64,000 nt of DNA from Nyssa sinensis (Eukaryota; Streptophyta; Magnoliopsida; Cornales; Nyssaceae), in NCBI GenBank assembly GCA_008638375.1, contig CM018033.1, positions 16,074,017 through 16,138,016 on the forward strand. The letters are read 5' to 3'. Below, piece after piece: positions 25,007 through 34,611 of this stretch. How positions within the stretch are numbered: position 1 is the first letter of the stretch; the number at the start of each line of letters is the position of its first letter. Below the pieces are notes generated by a model that saw only the letters and a program-made list of their open reading frames with translations, searched no databases and was not told the DNA's origin. The position numbers were made by a program, and so were the translations under genes.

Positions 25007-25342
25007 GGTTTCCAAAACCCGTAGCTCCCAAATCTCCATTGCTGGAGCACTGCTGTTGTTCCCATCTCTTTGTTCCACTGCCACAATACACACATATGTA
25101 AATATATATCTTTTCTCCTTCTTCTTCTGTACGTTACACCGCCTTACTCTCTGCTCTAATTTCTCTTTTCTTCTCTTTTCTTTCTCACCTGTTACACCTG
25201 CTGCACTACACTGTCTCACTCTCTTTTCTTTCTCCCTTTTTCTCCTCTGTTGTACGTTACAGACACGCCCCTTCTGCTCTTATTCTCTCTTCAACTGCTG
25301 CGGCTGTACCCGCCCCACGTCCTCCTTTGCTACACAACCACT

Positions 25343-25385
25343 CATATATATATATATGTAAATATATATATATATATATATATAT
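25343..25385. repeat. (TA)n microsatellite
   Basis: Two ta runs with a short gtaaa interruption. Confidence 0.85.
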
Positions 25386-25929
25386 TTTCTTGCTGCACTG
25401 TAAACTGTAGCCTACACACCTATATATATATATATACACTACTTTCTGTACTGCACAGCCACAACCAAACATATATAATATATATATGTTTTTAAATAAC
25501 CCTGTTGCTTAACCTGCACGCCATCCCTACTTCCCCCTCTCTAATCTCAATTATTCCACTATTGCACCGCCTACACGCCTCTTTTTGGCTTTGATTTTCT
25601 TTTCTTTTATTTTCTTTCTTTTCTTTTTTATACTTTAAACACACACCACCAGTTCTCTTTTCATTTTCCTGCTTCACTTTAGATATTAGATGCACATCTT
25701 ATATAATAATACATAAGACACACACACTACACATACACCATGCAGCCCATTTTATTTGACTTTTCATTTCTTTCTTTTTCTTTTGTTTTCTTGTCTTTCT
25801 TATTTGCTGCTTCACTTGTATACATTATAATATATTTTATATAAACATCACAAACACATCTCACGCCACACACCAACACGCATGGCCGCACCTGCTCTTT
25901 TTTTTTTTAATTGCATTCTTTTGTTTGCT

Positions 25930-25935
<6 letters not shown>

Positions 25936-25989
<54 letters not shown>
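25936..25989. repeat. (TAA)n microsatellite
   Basis: About eighteen uninterrupted trinucleotide units. It creates an artificial poly-isoleucine reading frame. Confidence 0.95.
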
Positions 25990-25991
<2 letters not shown>

Positions 25992-27040
25992 CCTGCATTT
26001 TATTATATATATATAATACATATATATATATATCTATTCATACTAATATGTATTTTCATAAAATACATATACATACATAACCGTATGTATATTTATACTT
26101 GCATATATAAATAAATTACATTTATATATACATATATATATATATATATCATCTCATATATATGTATATTCTTGTATTTATTAAAATGCACTATGCACGT
26201 ATATCGATGCATGTACTGGCCTACGTGCACGATTCTCCGTACCGGTCGGGTTTTATTGTACGGTACTATTGGTTACTCAGGATTACTTGTAACCACTTCT
26301 CATATATTTAAATATCGTATTTTATTCTTATTTGTGATGCTCGTTATTTGTCTCGAACTGCGTGCCTATTACTGTACATAATTTATTATGATAACTCGGG
26401 TCTATTTTGGTATTATTTTTATTAGCTCGGTTTACACATACTTGGCTTGTCTTAATCTCGAAATTCCCTGAGATTATAACTTCTACTAATTACCTCGGTA
26501 ATCGTACCCGTCACTGTAGATTACTCATTAAAATAGTTCGGTATATTTTGGGGTCTACTGCTCTCGGTCTGAATCGGTCTCGGTTTATCTTGATACTATA
26601 TTCATTGCTTGGTTAAAGTTTGGTATTATTATTTGACTCTTTTAAGATATAATTGAATTCATTCCATTTTATTCGAAACTCATGTTCGGTTACAACTGGC
26701 ACTACGTTACTCGACCCGACCTATCTCGGTTTACGTATACTAGATCGGGTCTACCTCTGTAAAGACCCGGAAAATTTTTTTTTTTTGGAATAAATTAATT
26801 TTCCTGTTCTTTAATTTAAATAATTATTTTTATTTTTATTTTTATTTTTTTGATTTGTTAATGCATGTATAAGGATTGTGTGTGTGTGTACCCGATTGTG
26901 TGTGTGTGTGAGTTTGAGTGTAACACACTCAAACAAGTGTAGGAGGGGCATGGAGTGTGTAAGAGGAGTGGTTGAAAATGTGTGGTGAAGTCTGTGTATA
27001 TGTGTGTGGTGAGGGTTGAGAGGGACAGACTTGTTGTGAG

Positions 27041-27045
<5 letters not shown>

Positions 27046-27072
<27 letters not shown>

Positions 27073-27073
27073 A
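27046..27073 (+). repeat. (GA)n tract in 5' LTR
   Basis: Uninterrupted ga units about 290 bp from the LTR start. The same tract in the 3' LTR (34580-34609) is slightly longer. Comparable GA runs occur on the promoter side of H and G. Confidence 0.9.
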
Positions 27074-27750
27074 TATAGAGAGAGAAAGTGAAAGAGAATA
27101 GAGAGAGAGTGGTGTGCTCTGATTTTTGAAAGGGAAGCAGAAGGAGGGAAGCTAAGGAGGCCAAAGGGGAGAACAGAGGCAAAGCAAGAGGAGAGAAGCA
27201 CCATCACAAGGTTGAGAACCCATAACCGTAAGCTTTCTCTCTCTAGAAAAAATCTCTCAAATATCCAACTTGTTTTGTAGCTTATTGTTTAGATTTAATC
27301 CTTGGGTTTTATTGCATATGAAAAATGGAACCTAACGCAAAAAGAATGAATGAAAATGAGTGAGAAATGAGAGAGAAAATAGGGGATTATTAGTCGCCGA
27401 AAAAATCTATGTGGGTGTCGGAAAACAGTGGATTTTGGGGCCAAAAACTAGTTTAATTTATTCCCTATGATCCTAGAATTATTTTGGTGGAAAAAGGGAG
27501 AAAAACGGACGTGAAAAACATGAAAAACTGTGGGTTTCACGGTTTTCCGGCGACCGGCGCCGGCGACTTTACCGGGGAAGATGACTGGAAAAACGAGGGT
27601 GGTTTTTTATTATTTTAGGGCTGACGTCAGCATGACCTGTTGAACCGGTCAGACCGGTTGGTTCACCACAACCTTGAACCGGTTTAGGGTTTTGAATAGA
27701 AAACTCACTGGTTCAGTTTTGGTTGAACCAGAACTTGTTGAAATCCAACT

Positions 27751-27950
27751 TTGACCCCTAAACTTTTGGAAAATGACAAATTGACCCTGTACTTTTTTGG
27801 AAATTACGTTTTGACCCCAGGACTTTTAAATATTTATATTTTGACGCCCAAAATCTTTAAATAATTATATTTTGACCCCAGAACTTCGAAATAATTATAT
27901 TTTGACCCCAGAAGTTTTAAATAATTATGATTTGACCCCACCAGAATAAA
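27751..27950 (+). repeat. Degenerate 31-bp tandem repeats, TTGACCCC type (5' LTR)
   Basis: Seven consecutive units start ttgacccc or ttgacgcc and continue with an AT-rich tail such as aaataattatat. The same array is in the 3' LTR at about 35298-35500. Single related units occur in LTR I (about 61700-61740) and LTR K (about 40138). Confidence 0.85.
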
Positions 27951-29554
27951 ATATTAATTAAATTAATTAATTAATTGATTAATTTAATTAATTAAATATT
28001 CTAAAATAATTCAGAGTCCAAATGGGACAAGTCATTAGTGTATTTTGACTATCTCGACCATTCTGAGGCCATTGGTGAGGTCCGTTTTACGAGACGGGGT
28101 CCCAAAAAAATAAAAGACGCATGGTAACCTTTAAAATTACCAAAATGTCCCTAGATTGGAACACAATCAAACGAACTCCGAATTTAGTAAACGAATAGTG
28201 AAACTTTATTATCTCGAGCATTCCGGACTCAACCGTGGGGTCCGATTTGTGAAAAGAGGTCACGAAATGTAAGGACCCGTGTAAAGTGCAAAATGACTGT
28301 TTTGCCCTTTTGAACCCAGATGTCCGAATTGAATTCTACAAAAACCTAAACTTATTTTCTTCGACGTTCCGAACTCAATAGTAGAGTCTAATTCAGCAAA
28401 ATAGAAACTTATGAATTAAAGACATAAAATTTGATGAATAGAATAAATTCAAATGACAATGAACTGAATTACCTGTTATGATTTTAGGGACACGAGGGGG
28501 GGCAATGAGAAGGTGATCTGACCTTCGGTATTCTCACTGTGATCCTACCATACCTCGAGTACACTTTTTCGGATTGAGGTCGATTACCAGGTACGATATA
28601 TTGTGCTAAGTAAGAAATAGAATTGAGATTAGGAATACTTGTTCTGCCGCCTTGATTGTTCACATGTTTGCTTGATTGTTCACATGCTTATGTGCTTCGT
28701 GCTATCTTGTTAAAGTTGGGTGATGATGTGGATGATGATTATGTGTGTATCGCATGTGTTAGAGTAGTGTGTGGATTATGTGCTTTGAGAACTGTTGACA
28801 TTATGAAATATGTACTTGAAAGCATGCTTTATGTATGAATGAGATGCATCATTGAGATTACATTATGACATGATGAAATCAGAGCATATTGGCATAGTGT
28901 GATTCCTTGGACATGGCGTGAGTTAAGCACTTGGTGCTTTGCATTATGAGGGTGCAAATCCTGTGGTGAAAAACCCAAAATCGGCCATTAGGTACTTGCA
29001 AGCCTGACGGATTCCGGACCGTGAAGCGAGACATACGTGGCGGTACTCATGCCAGCGGAGAATGACCGTATCATGAGACATGGGTGGCATAGAGTTGCAT
29101 GGGTGTGTCACGCATACTACTCATATACTATATACTGTTTATATACTGCCATTATAATATCGAATGCCATATAGAAATAACTGTACACTTGCACATGCCA
29201 CGACCTTAGTTTTGTTTCTTGCATTAGCATTATATTGTACCAGCATGTTGAGCTGACCCCTTTAGTGGGGCAAACATTTCAGATGATGTCCCAGCTATAC
29301 GAGACATAGAGACGGTCTGATTGGGGATTATGTTGGGCCCAAGGGGCGCTTTTGATATTGTGTAAGGGCATAAGCCCGAGACTGTATTTTATTTTGTATG
29401 TTGTGAACAAATGGACCAGACCTTATGTATGTATCAAAACAGCATGTAGAATGTATGAGATCGTCCTTAATTATCTTTTATTCCCTTATTATTTTATTTC
29501 TTTTTGTCTTGTTACTCGTGCCTCGGGTTCGCTGGAATTCGGGGCGTGACAACG

Positions 29555-29566
29555 TGGTATCAGAGC
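29555..29566 (+). promoter_or_regulatory. Primer binding site (initiator tRNA-Met type)
   Basis: TGGTATCAGAGC lies three bases after the LTR end. It is the standard 12-base complement to the 3' end of plant initiator tRNA-Met used for minus-strand priming. The match weakens after the twelfth base. Confidence 0.93.
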
Positions 29567-30802
29567 TTAGGTTCGAATACTTAGAGACCGTGGGGTGTTG
29601 TTAAAACACCATGAGACCCTAGAGTAAAAGTGATGACTTAGTGTGAACTGTTAGTAGCATGCGGTAGAGCCTTACGTGCTATGTGATCATATGTCCTGAT
29701 GCATGACTTGTTGTGATTACGTGTTGATTGATGATATGTTATGATGCATGATTATGTGATTTAATGTAGAGAGATGCATGACATGTATAATGTGTGAAAA
29801 TTCGTTAAGTGTACATTGTGACATGCTATACGTACTCCCTAGTTGCTGATAAGAACATGACTGAGCTTTTAGCTCAAACATTTTATATATACACATGTCG
29901 CATTGGTGTGCACGAGTATGCACTATGCTTGATTTTCCGGTAGATAGGAAGCATACGAATTATTTTTTTTGTGGAGGTTGACTAAGATTAGAAACTCATG
30001 TCAATATGATAGACCGTATACTTTAGGGGATAGACGGTGTGCCTAGTCATTTGAGGTGTGGGTTGTACACTTAGTTATCTATACGATAGGCAGTATGCCT
30101 AGTTACTTAGGAGACAAGTTGTGAACCTGGTTGTTTACCTGGTTGACTGTTGCTTGTGGATTCTATATGAGTGTGCTAGGTTAGTAACTAATTTTCATGG
30201 ATTATGATACTATGACTATGATATTTATACAGACTGGATTGGTCTCAGGTCTTGAGTTACAGCTGATGGATGGTACCCCATCAGCAAGTAATGAAAGGAG
30301 CTGTAATCCATGAAGGGTTATCACCTAGCTATAAAAGTAAGAGATAATAAAAGACACATCAAACGTTAAAATGCTAGAATAAGGATTTGGATTTGTGGAG
30401 CCTTGTGTGTATAGATGGATGCTTAGAGTGTTTATCTTTAGATTTTTAAAGCTGTTCTTGTGTTAAACCCTGGTTGTTGAGAGATGTATTGTTTTGGATA
30501 GTATTCACTGGGAGTTAAACCTTGCTAGTGTTCAAATGTTTAAGTATGCGTGTATTACATTGTTTAGATAAAATCCTTCTTAGTAGGGGGCTATGTTAGA
30601 ACCCGGTATAAATTGTTTAGTGTAACAAACGAGTAGGGATGGTCGACATTAGTTATGTAGGTATTGATTAGGCAAGTGTGTCATGATATATTGTGGTTGT
30701 TACTTCGAAATTGTGAAGTGTTGAAAAGTACCTACTTAATGTTTTTTTTAACACCTGTGTCCAATGGGGTATTAATTTTTTCTTCTTTTTGAACTTGTAG
30801 AC
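29567..30802 (+). other. Leader of element A between primer site and gag
   Basis: About 1.2 kb without a credible coding frame. Part of it (about 30000-30240) contains repeated phrases such as gtgtgcctagt and tatgcctagtta and the stretch tatttatacagactg. A diverged copy of this section recurs inside the element at about 32255-32500. Confidence 0.7.
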
Positions 30803-31672
30803 ATGCCACCGAGACAAGCTACTCCCAGACTTATACCACCTAGACACGATGAGCCTAGGACCACTGCACCACCGTGGCATAGTTGGCCCCAAGCTGCTGC
30901 TTCGGCAGATGTTGCAGTTGAGGAGGCCGTCACTTTTACACCTGCTCCAGTGGAGGTAGGGCAAACTAGTGGTTCTGGGGACGTAGTGACCATTATGCGG
31001 GAATGCCTTCACACTATACAGGAGGTAGTGACGAGAGCAGTCAGGGCTGAGAGAGAGTTGGCTGAGCTTAGAGGAGTCAGAGAGCCCCAGACCCAGAGCG
31101 AGGCGACTCTAGCACAGATCCCTAGGTCTACCCCAATATACGCTGGTAAAAGGCCATCGAAGAGGTCTCGAGCCCGTGCTGCTGCTGCACGGATGTCTAT
31201 ACCCGCCTATACTCACACTGGTAGGAGATTATTGAAGAGGTCCCGGACTGGTGCTTCTTCTACATTCACATACACATCCCAAGGGACCATTATTTATTTT
31301 ATTTGTGGACAGCCTGGCCACAAGATGGTCACTTGTCCTTTGAGGGACCCCAGCTTGAGACAGAGGATCGAGTCTAGTCAGGAGTCATTCCCATCACCAG
31401 TACAGAGTCAAGGACGAGGGACTCTACGACTTTGTTTTGTATGCTACCAGGCTGGCCATGTCAGGGCCAATTGTCCTCAGAAGCCGATTTCCCAGGACTT
31501 AGAGGAGCCACATTACTATCAGTATACCCAAGTGCCTCTACCACAGCCACTATTGGGTCAGGGACCTCCGGCACCGTATTTTCAGCATGCACCTACAGTA
31601 TTGAGTGTCAGGACTCTCAGTCAGAGGGGTGATAGGCAGGACCAGACCACTCAGAGTGGTGTTATGCAGTAG
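30803..31672 (+). CDS. Gag-like protein with zinc knuckles but no capsid domain
   Basis: This 289-residue frame is open from ATG to TAG and is the only sizeable intact frame in the window. Residues 1-55 are proline/alanine-rich, and 60-95 is a charged helix-prone stretch ending ERELAELRGV. Residues 115-152 hold two similar basic blocks (KRPSKRSRARAA and RRLLKRSRTGAS). Knuckle 1 has lost its first cysteine (Y165 in place of C; C168, H173 and C178 remain). Knuckle 2 is a complete CCHC (C211, C214, H219, C224). Gypsy gag proteins normally place a capsid domain of well over 100 residues between the helix and the knuckles; I see none here. In the virus-like particle such a protein could bind element RNA through the knuckles but would need capsid from another element. 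The start is the first ATG after the leader and gives the full-length frame. A chance-surviving fragment is the alternative to a selected protein. Confidence 0.8.
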   Translation: MPPRQATPRLIPPRHDEPRTTAPPWHSWPQAAASADVAVEEAVTFTPAPVEVGQTSGSGDVVTIMRECLHTIQEVVTRAVRAERELAELRGVREPQTQSEATLAQIPRSTPIYAGKRPSKRSRARAAAARMSIPAYTHTGRRLLKRSRTGASSTFTYTSQGTIIYFICGQPGHKMVTCPLRDPSLRQRIESSQESFPSPVQSQGRGTLRLCFVCYQAGHVRANCPQKPISQDLEEPHYYQYTQVPLPQPLLGQGPPAPYFQHAPTVLSVRTLSQRGDRQDQTTQSGVMQ

Positions 31673-33310
31673 CTAGCCTAGAGTCACCTATCCTTTTGGA
31701 CCTTCAGAGTCGTGAGGTACATTTTTTTTTGTGTTAGTTTATGGACTAGCATATTGATAGACCATAATGCATCTCATACATTCATATTTACTATGTTGAC
31801 ATGACATTAGGGGGTAGGGTGATACTGACGAGAATCGGTAGAGATTACTCGATAGAGGTAGCTGACTGCATGCCTTATTTGGATTCTTCATCTTATTTGA
31901 TGCGTCTAGTATTGGTATTATGTTGGAGATAGATCGGTTATTTACACTTTAGACAAGTATAGGCTGCTACGGGGGAAGAGAGACCGTGTGTACTCCTGAG
32001 GGAGATGTTTTCTTTATTCCATGGGATGTCCATAAATCCTTTTAAGATTGACTTTATTGTGAATTAGGAGGGGTTAGACTTTAATTTGAATTGGGTTGGT
32101 TTGGATTACATGATTAGAGGAGTGCTTGTTACCTTAGTTGTGAAATTGTACAATGTGGGGTATACTTGGTTATTGATGATCTAGGATTCAATGCTTGCCT
32201 TTATACAGTGTAACGAATGAGATTAAACAATGGACTATATGCTTGTTGTCAGTGAGATAGGCTATGAGCCTGGATATCCGTAAGGTTGGGAATGTGCCTG
32301 GTCACCTGTACAGCAGACTATGTGCTTATTTATGTATATGTGTATTCCTGGAATAAAATTTTGTACTGGGTGTTGATGTGGTAAGCTACGTGTTAGTTAT
32401 TGAATGTTGTACGTATGCTCTATATAAGCATGCTAGTTTAGTGACCGTTATAGTACTATGATTATGACATTTTTTTTTTTATACAGACTGATTATTATTG
32501 ATGCATATATAAGAGAATGCTTAAACATGTTTCCATGTGTGTGTTGATGCATGTGTGTGAAAATTGATGTATGTTCTAGTGGAAATTGGTGAAGAGTTTA
32601 GTGTTTTATTTCTTCTGAACCTTGGTATATTGACGTAAGTTTCATGTTTAGAGTACGTAACCTACACTGTCTACATTGTATACCCAATCGACATACGCGT
32701 ACATGAAACGAATAGGCTAGCCCTTATTAGTACATGACACTTAGTCTCGGTTATATATATAGACTAAGGTGGGAGGTGATAGCTTTACTTTTAGATTGTA
32801 CTGTTGATATTTTGTGGGTAATTAGGGTACTTAGAAAATACTGGATGATGAGATTGCATTGTGGTACAGATAATGTGTATTTATACCATCGGGATAAATC
32901 ACTAGGTGATTTCATGGATTAATTTGAGGTGGGTTAGATGACATAGCATGTGCGAGAGACCTTGGGGTATCCTTGTGAACAGTGAGAAGCCTCCTTACTT
33001 TTTTATTGTGTTAAATTATTGAGGAGAGTCGTGATGCTTAGATGGAATTTGAAAGGAATTGGCATTGATGAGCCAATGTGTTTTGAGGATTTCATTATAT
33101 GTTGTGCCATGTGGAGTGAGTCGTTACAGATGGGATTAGCACCAGACCCTAGCAGGGAGTGTGGAGATGTCTGCACACCGCTGCATGCCTACTGGTGAGG
33201 CGAAGCCTACGTGGGAGATGGTAATGGGAGGAAGTAATGCATTCCACATCGCCTGGCTGAGGGAGAGGTGAGTGATCCATAGGTAAGGCTACACGTCTAC
33301 ATGTTGCAAT
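31673..33310 (+). other. Non-coding filler in place of protease, RT and RNase H
   Basis: Protease, RT and RNase H of an autonomous relative would need about 2.5 kb here. In 1.6 kb I find no protease DSG-type motif, no YIDD-type RT motif and no long frame. Part of it (about 32255-32500) resembles the leader: phrases like tgtgcctggtcac, then tatataagcatgctagtttagtgac, then atacagactg, in the same order as 30060-30240. Confidence 0.65.
32255..32500 (+). repeat. Diverged internal copy of the element A leader
   Basis: Shared ordered landmarks with about 30000-30240: a run of 'tgtgcct/tatgagcct' phrases, a tatatgagtgtgctaggttag-like stretch (here tatataagcatgctagttta), tactatgattatgac and tatacagactg. 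Similarity is partial and judged by eye. Confidence 0.5.
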
Positions 33311-34240
33311 GCATTTTGCGTTGATCTTTTATTATTATGTCGAGAGATTGTACGACTACATGGGGTGCCGGTATCCATCGTTTCAGATAGGGACCCATGT
33401 TTCACTGCCCGATTTTGGCAGAGCCTCTAGACAGCCTTAGGGACTCAGCTAAGTTAGTACTACTTTTCGTCCTCAGACTAATGGTCAGTCAGAGCGCACT
33501 ATTCAGATCTTGGAGGATATGCTCAGGGCCTGTGTCATGGACTTTAGAGGTAGCTGAGAGGATCACCTTGCTTTGGTAGAGTTTGCCTACAACCGTAGCT
33601 AGCAGTCCAGTATTGAGATGGCACCCTTCGAAGCGTTGTACGGTAGGCTGTGTCGTTCACCGGTGTGTTGGACTAGGGTAGGGAAGACGATTATTTTGGG
33701 ATCCGATATAGTCCGTGAGACCACAGACAAGATATAAGTGATCAGGCAGCGCTTGTTGACAGCCCAGAGTCGCTAGAGGAGTTATGCAGATAGGAGGCGG
33801 CGACCCTTGTCATTTGAGGTGAGGGGCCATGTGTTCCTCAAGGTATCCCCCGACGAGCTTCGAGGAGGTTTGGGCGCAGTGGGAAGCTGTCACCACAATT
33901 TATAGACCCCTTTGAGATTCTTGGGAGGGTTGGTGAGGTGGCTTATAAGCTGGCCTCACCACCGCAGCTATCAGGAGTTCATGATGTCTTTCATGTGTCG
34001 ATGCTGAGGAAGTACCAGCCTGACCCCTCCCATGTGTTATATTGGATAGATCTTCAGCTAGAGGGCGACGCTTCCTATGACCAGAAACCCGTAGAGATAT
34101 TAGACTCGAGGGACCAGATTTTGCAAGGCAGGACCATCCCTTTGGTCAAGGTTCGTTAGAACCACCATGGGGTTGAGGAGGCTACTTGGGAGCGTGAGGC
34201 CGAGGTCCACACTAGGTATCCCGAGTTGTTTGATCTTTGA
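33311..34240 (+). pseudogene. Integrase C-terminal half and chromodomain-like tail of pol, frameshifted
   Basis: Translation gives [24 protein letters not shown] (second catalytic aspartate at about 33386), then after a frameshift [20 protein letters not shown] (catalytic glutamate at about 33492). D and E are 35 residues apart, as in DD35E integrases. FAYNRS, APFEALYGRLCRSPVCW, then PPQLSGVHDVFHVSMLRKY, DPSHVL and GRTIPLVKV follow. The tail ends with VEEATWEREAEVHTRYPELFD, the position of the chromodomain in chromoviruses. At least four in-frame stops and two frameshifts (for example near 33455 and 33870) make it non-functional. The N-terminal half with the HHCC finger and first aspartate is missing. 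Confidence 0.88.
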
Positions 34241-34276
34241 TGTGTTTTATTTTAAATTTCGGGACGAAATTTCTTT

Positions 34277-34289
34277 AAGGAGGGAAGGA
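34277..34289 (+). promoter_or_regulatory. Polypurine tract of element A
   Basis: Thirteen purines, AAGGAGGGAAGGA, immediately before the TGTAAAG of the 3' LTR. This is the usual plus-strand primer position. Confidence 0.9.
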
Positions 34290-34574
34290 TGTAAAGACCC
34301 GGAAAATTTTTTTTTTTTTTGGAATAAATTAATTTTCCTGTTCTTTAATTTAAATAATTATTTTTATTTTTATTTTTATTTTTTTGATTTGTTAATGCAT
34401 GTATAAGGATTGTGTGTGTGTGTACCCGACTGTGTGTGTGTGTGAGTTTGAGTGTAACATACTTAAACAAGTGTAGGAGGGGCATGGAGTGTGTAAGAGG
34501 AGTGGTTGAAAATGTGTGGTGAAGTCTGTGTATATGTGTGTGGTGAGGGTTGAGAGGGACAGACTTGTTGTGAG

Positions 34575-34611
<37 letters not shown>

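Larger units (their letters stand above)
25012..26757 (-). other. Microsatellite-rich promoter-side LTR sequence (D or an unresolved C-type LTR)
   Basis: Pyrimidine-rich blocks (25110-25260 and 25590-25660), many (TA)n runs and a (TAA)n tract fill this stretch. From about 26180 a section with repeated ctcgg words continues, across element A, into ctcggtttatgtgcc...gggtattaca at 37120-37157. That end resembles the right end of LTR C (ctcggtatacgtgtc...gggatatcaca), so a C-type LTR appears to finish there. Its other edge was not found. No coding frame here is believable. Confidence 0.45.
26758..29551 (+). repeat. 5' LTR of element A
   Basis: It starts TGTAAAGACCCGGAAAA and ends GGGGCGTGACA, 2794 bp. 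In order it holds a TATA-like tgtataag (about 26867), a (GT)n and then (GA)n tract (27046-27073), a TGACGTCA palindrome (27622-27629), seven roughly 31-bp TTGACCCC repeats (27751-27950), the GGACTC...GGGTCC module (28080-28300), the tacgatatattgtgctaag block (about 28593) and the conserved 3' half with cacttgcacatgccac (about 29190). Confidence 0.93.

Noticed and set aside
24848..25361. Open frames of 120-142 residues on both strands around the GC island
   Set aside because: They lie in an LTR GC-rich island and pyrimidine-rich repeats, are low complexity, and overlap each other on opposite strands.
26811..27207. Minus-strand frames of 92-132 residues, repeated at 34345-34743
   Set aside because: They translate the (GA)n and (GT)n tracts of the two LTRs of element A; duplication simply reflects the LTR copies.
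33938..34159. Separate 73-residue gene
   Set aside because: It is the in-frame remainder of the integrase C-terminus of element A, not an independent gene.
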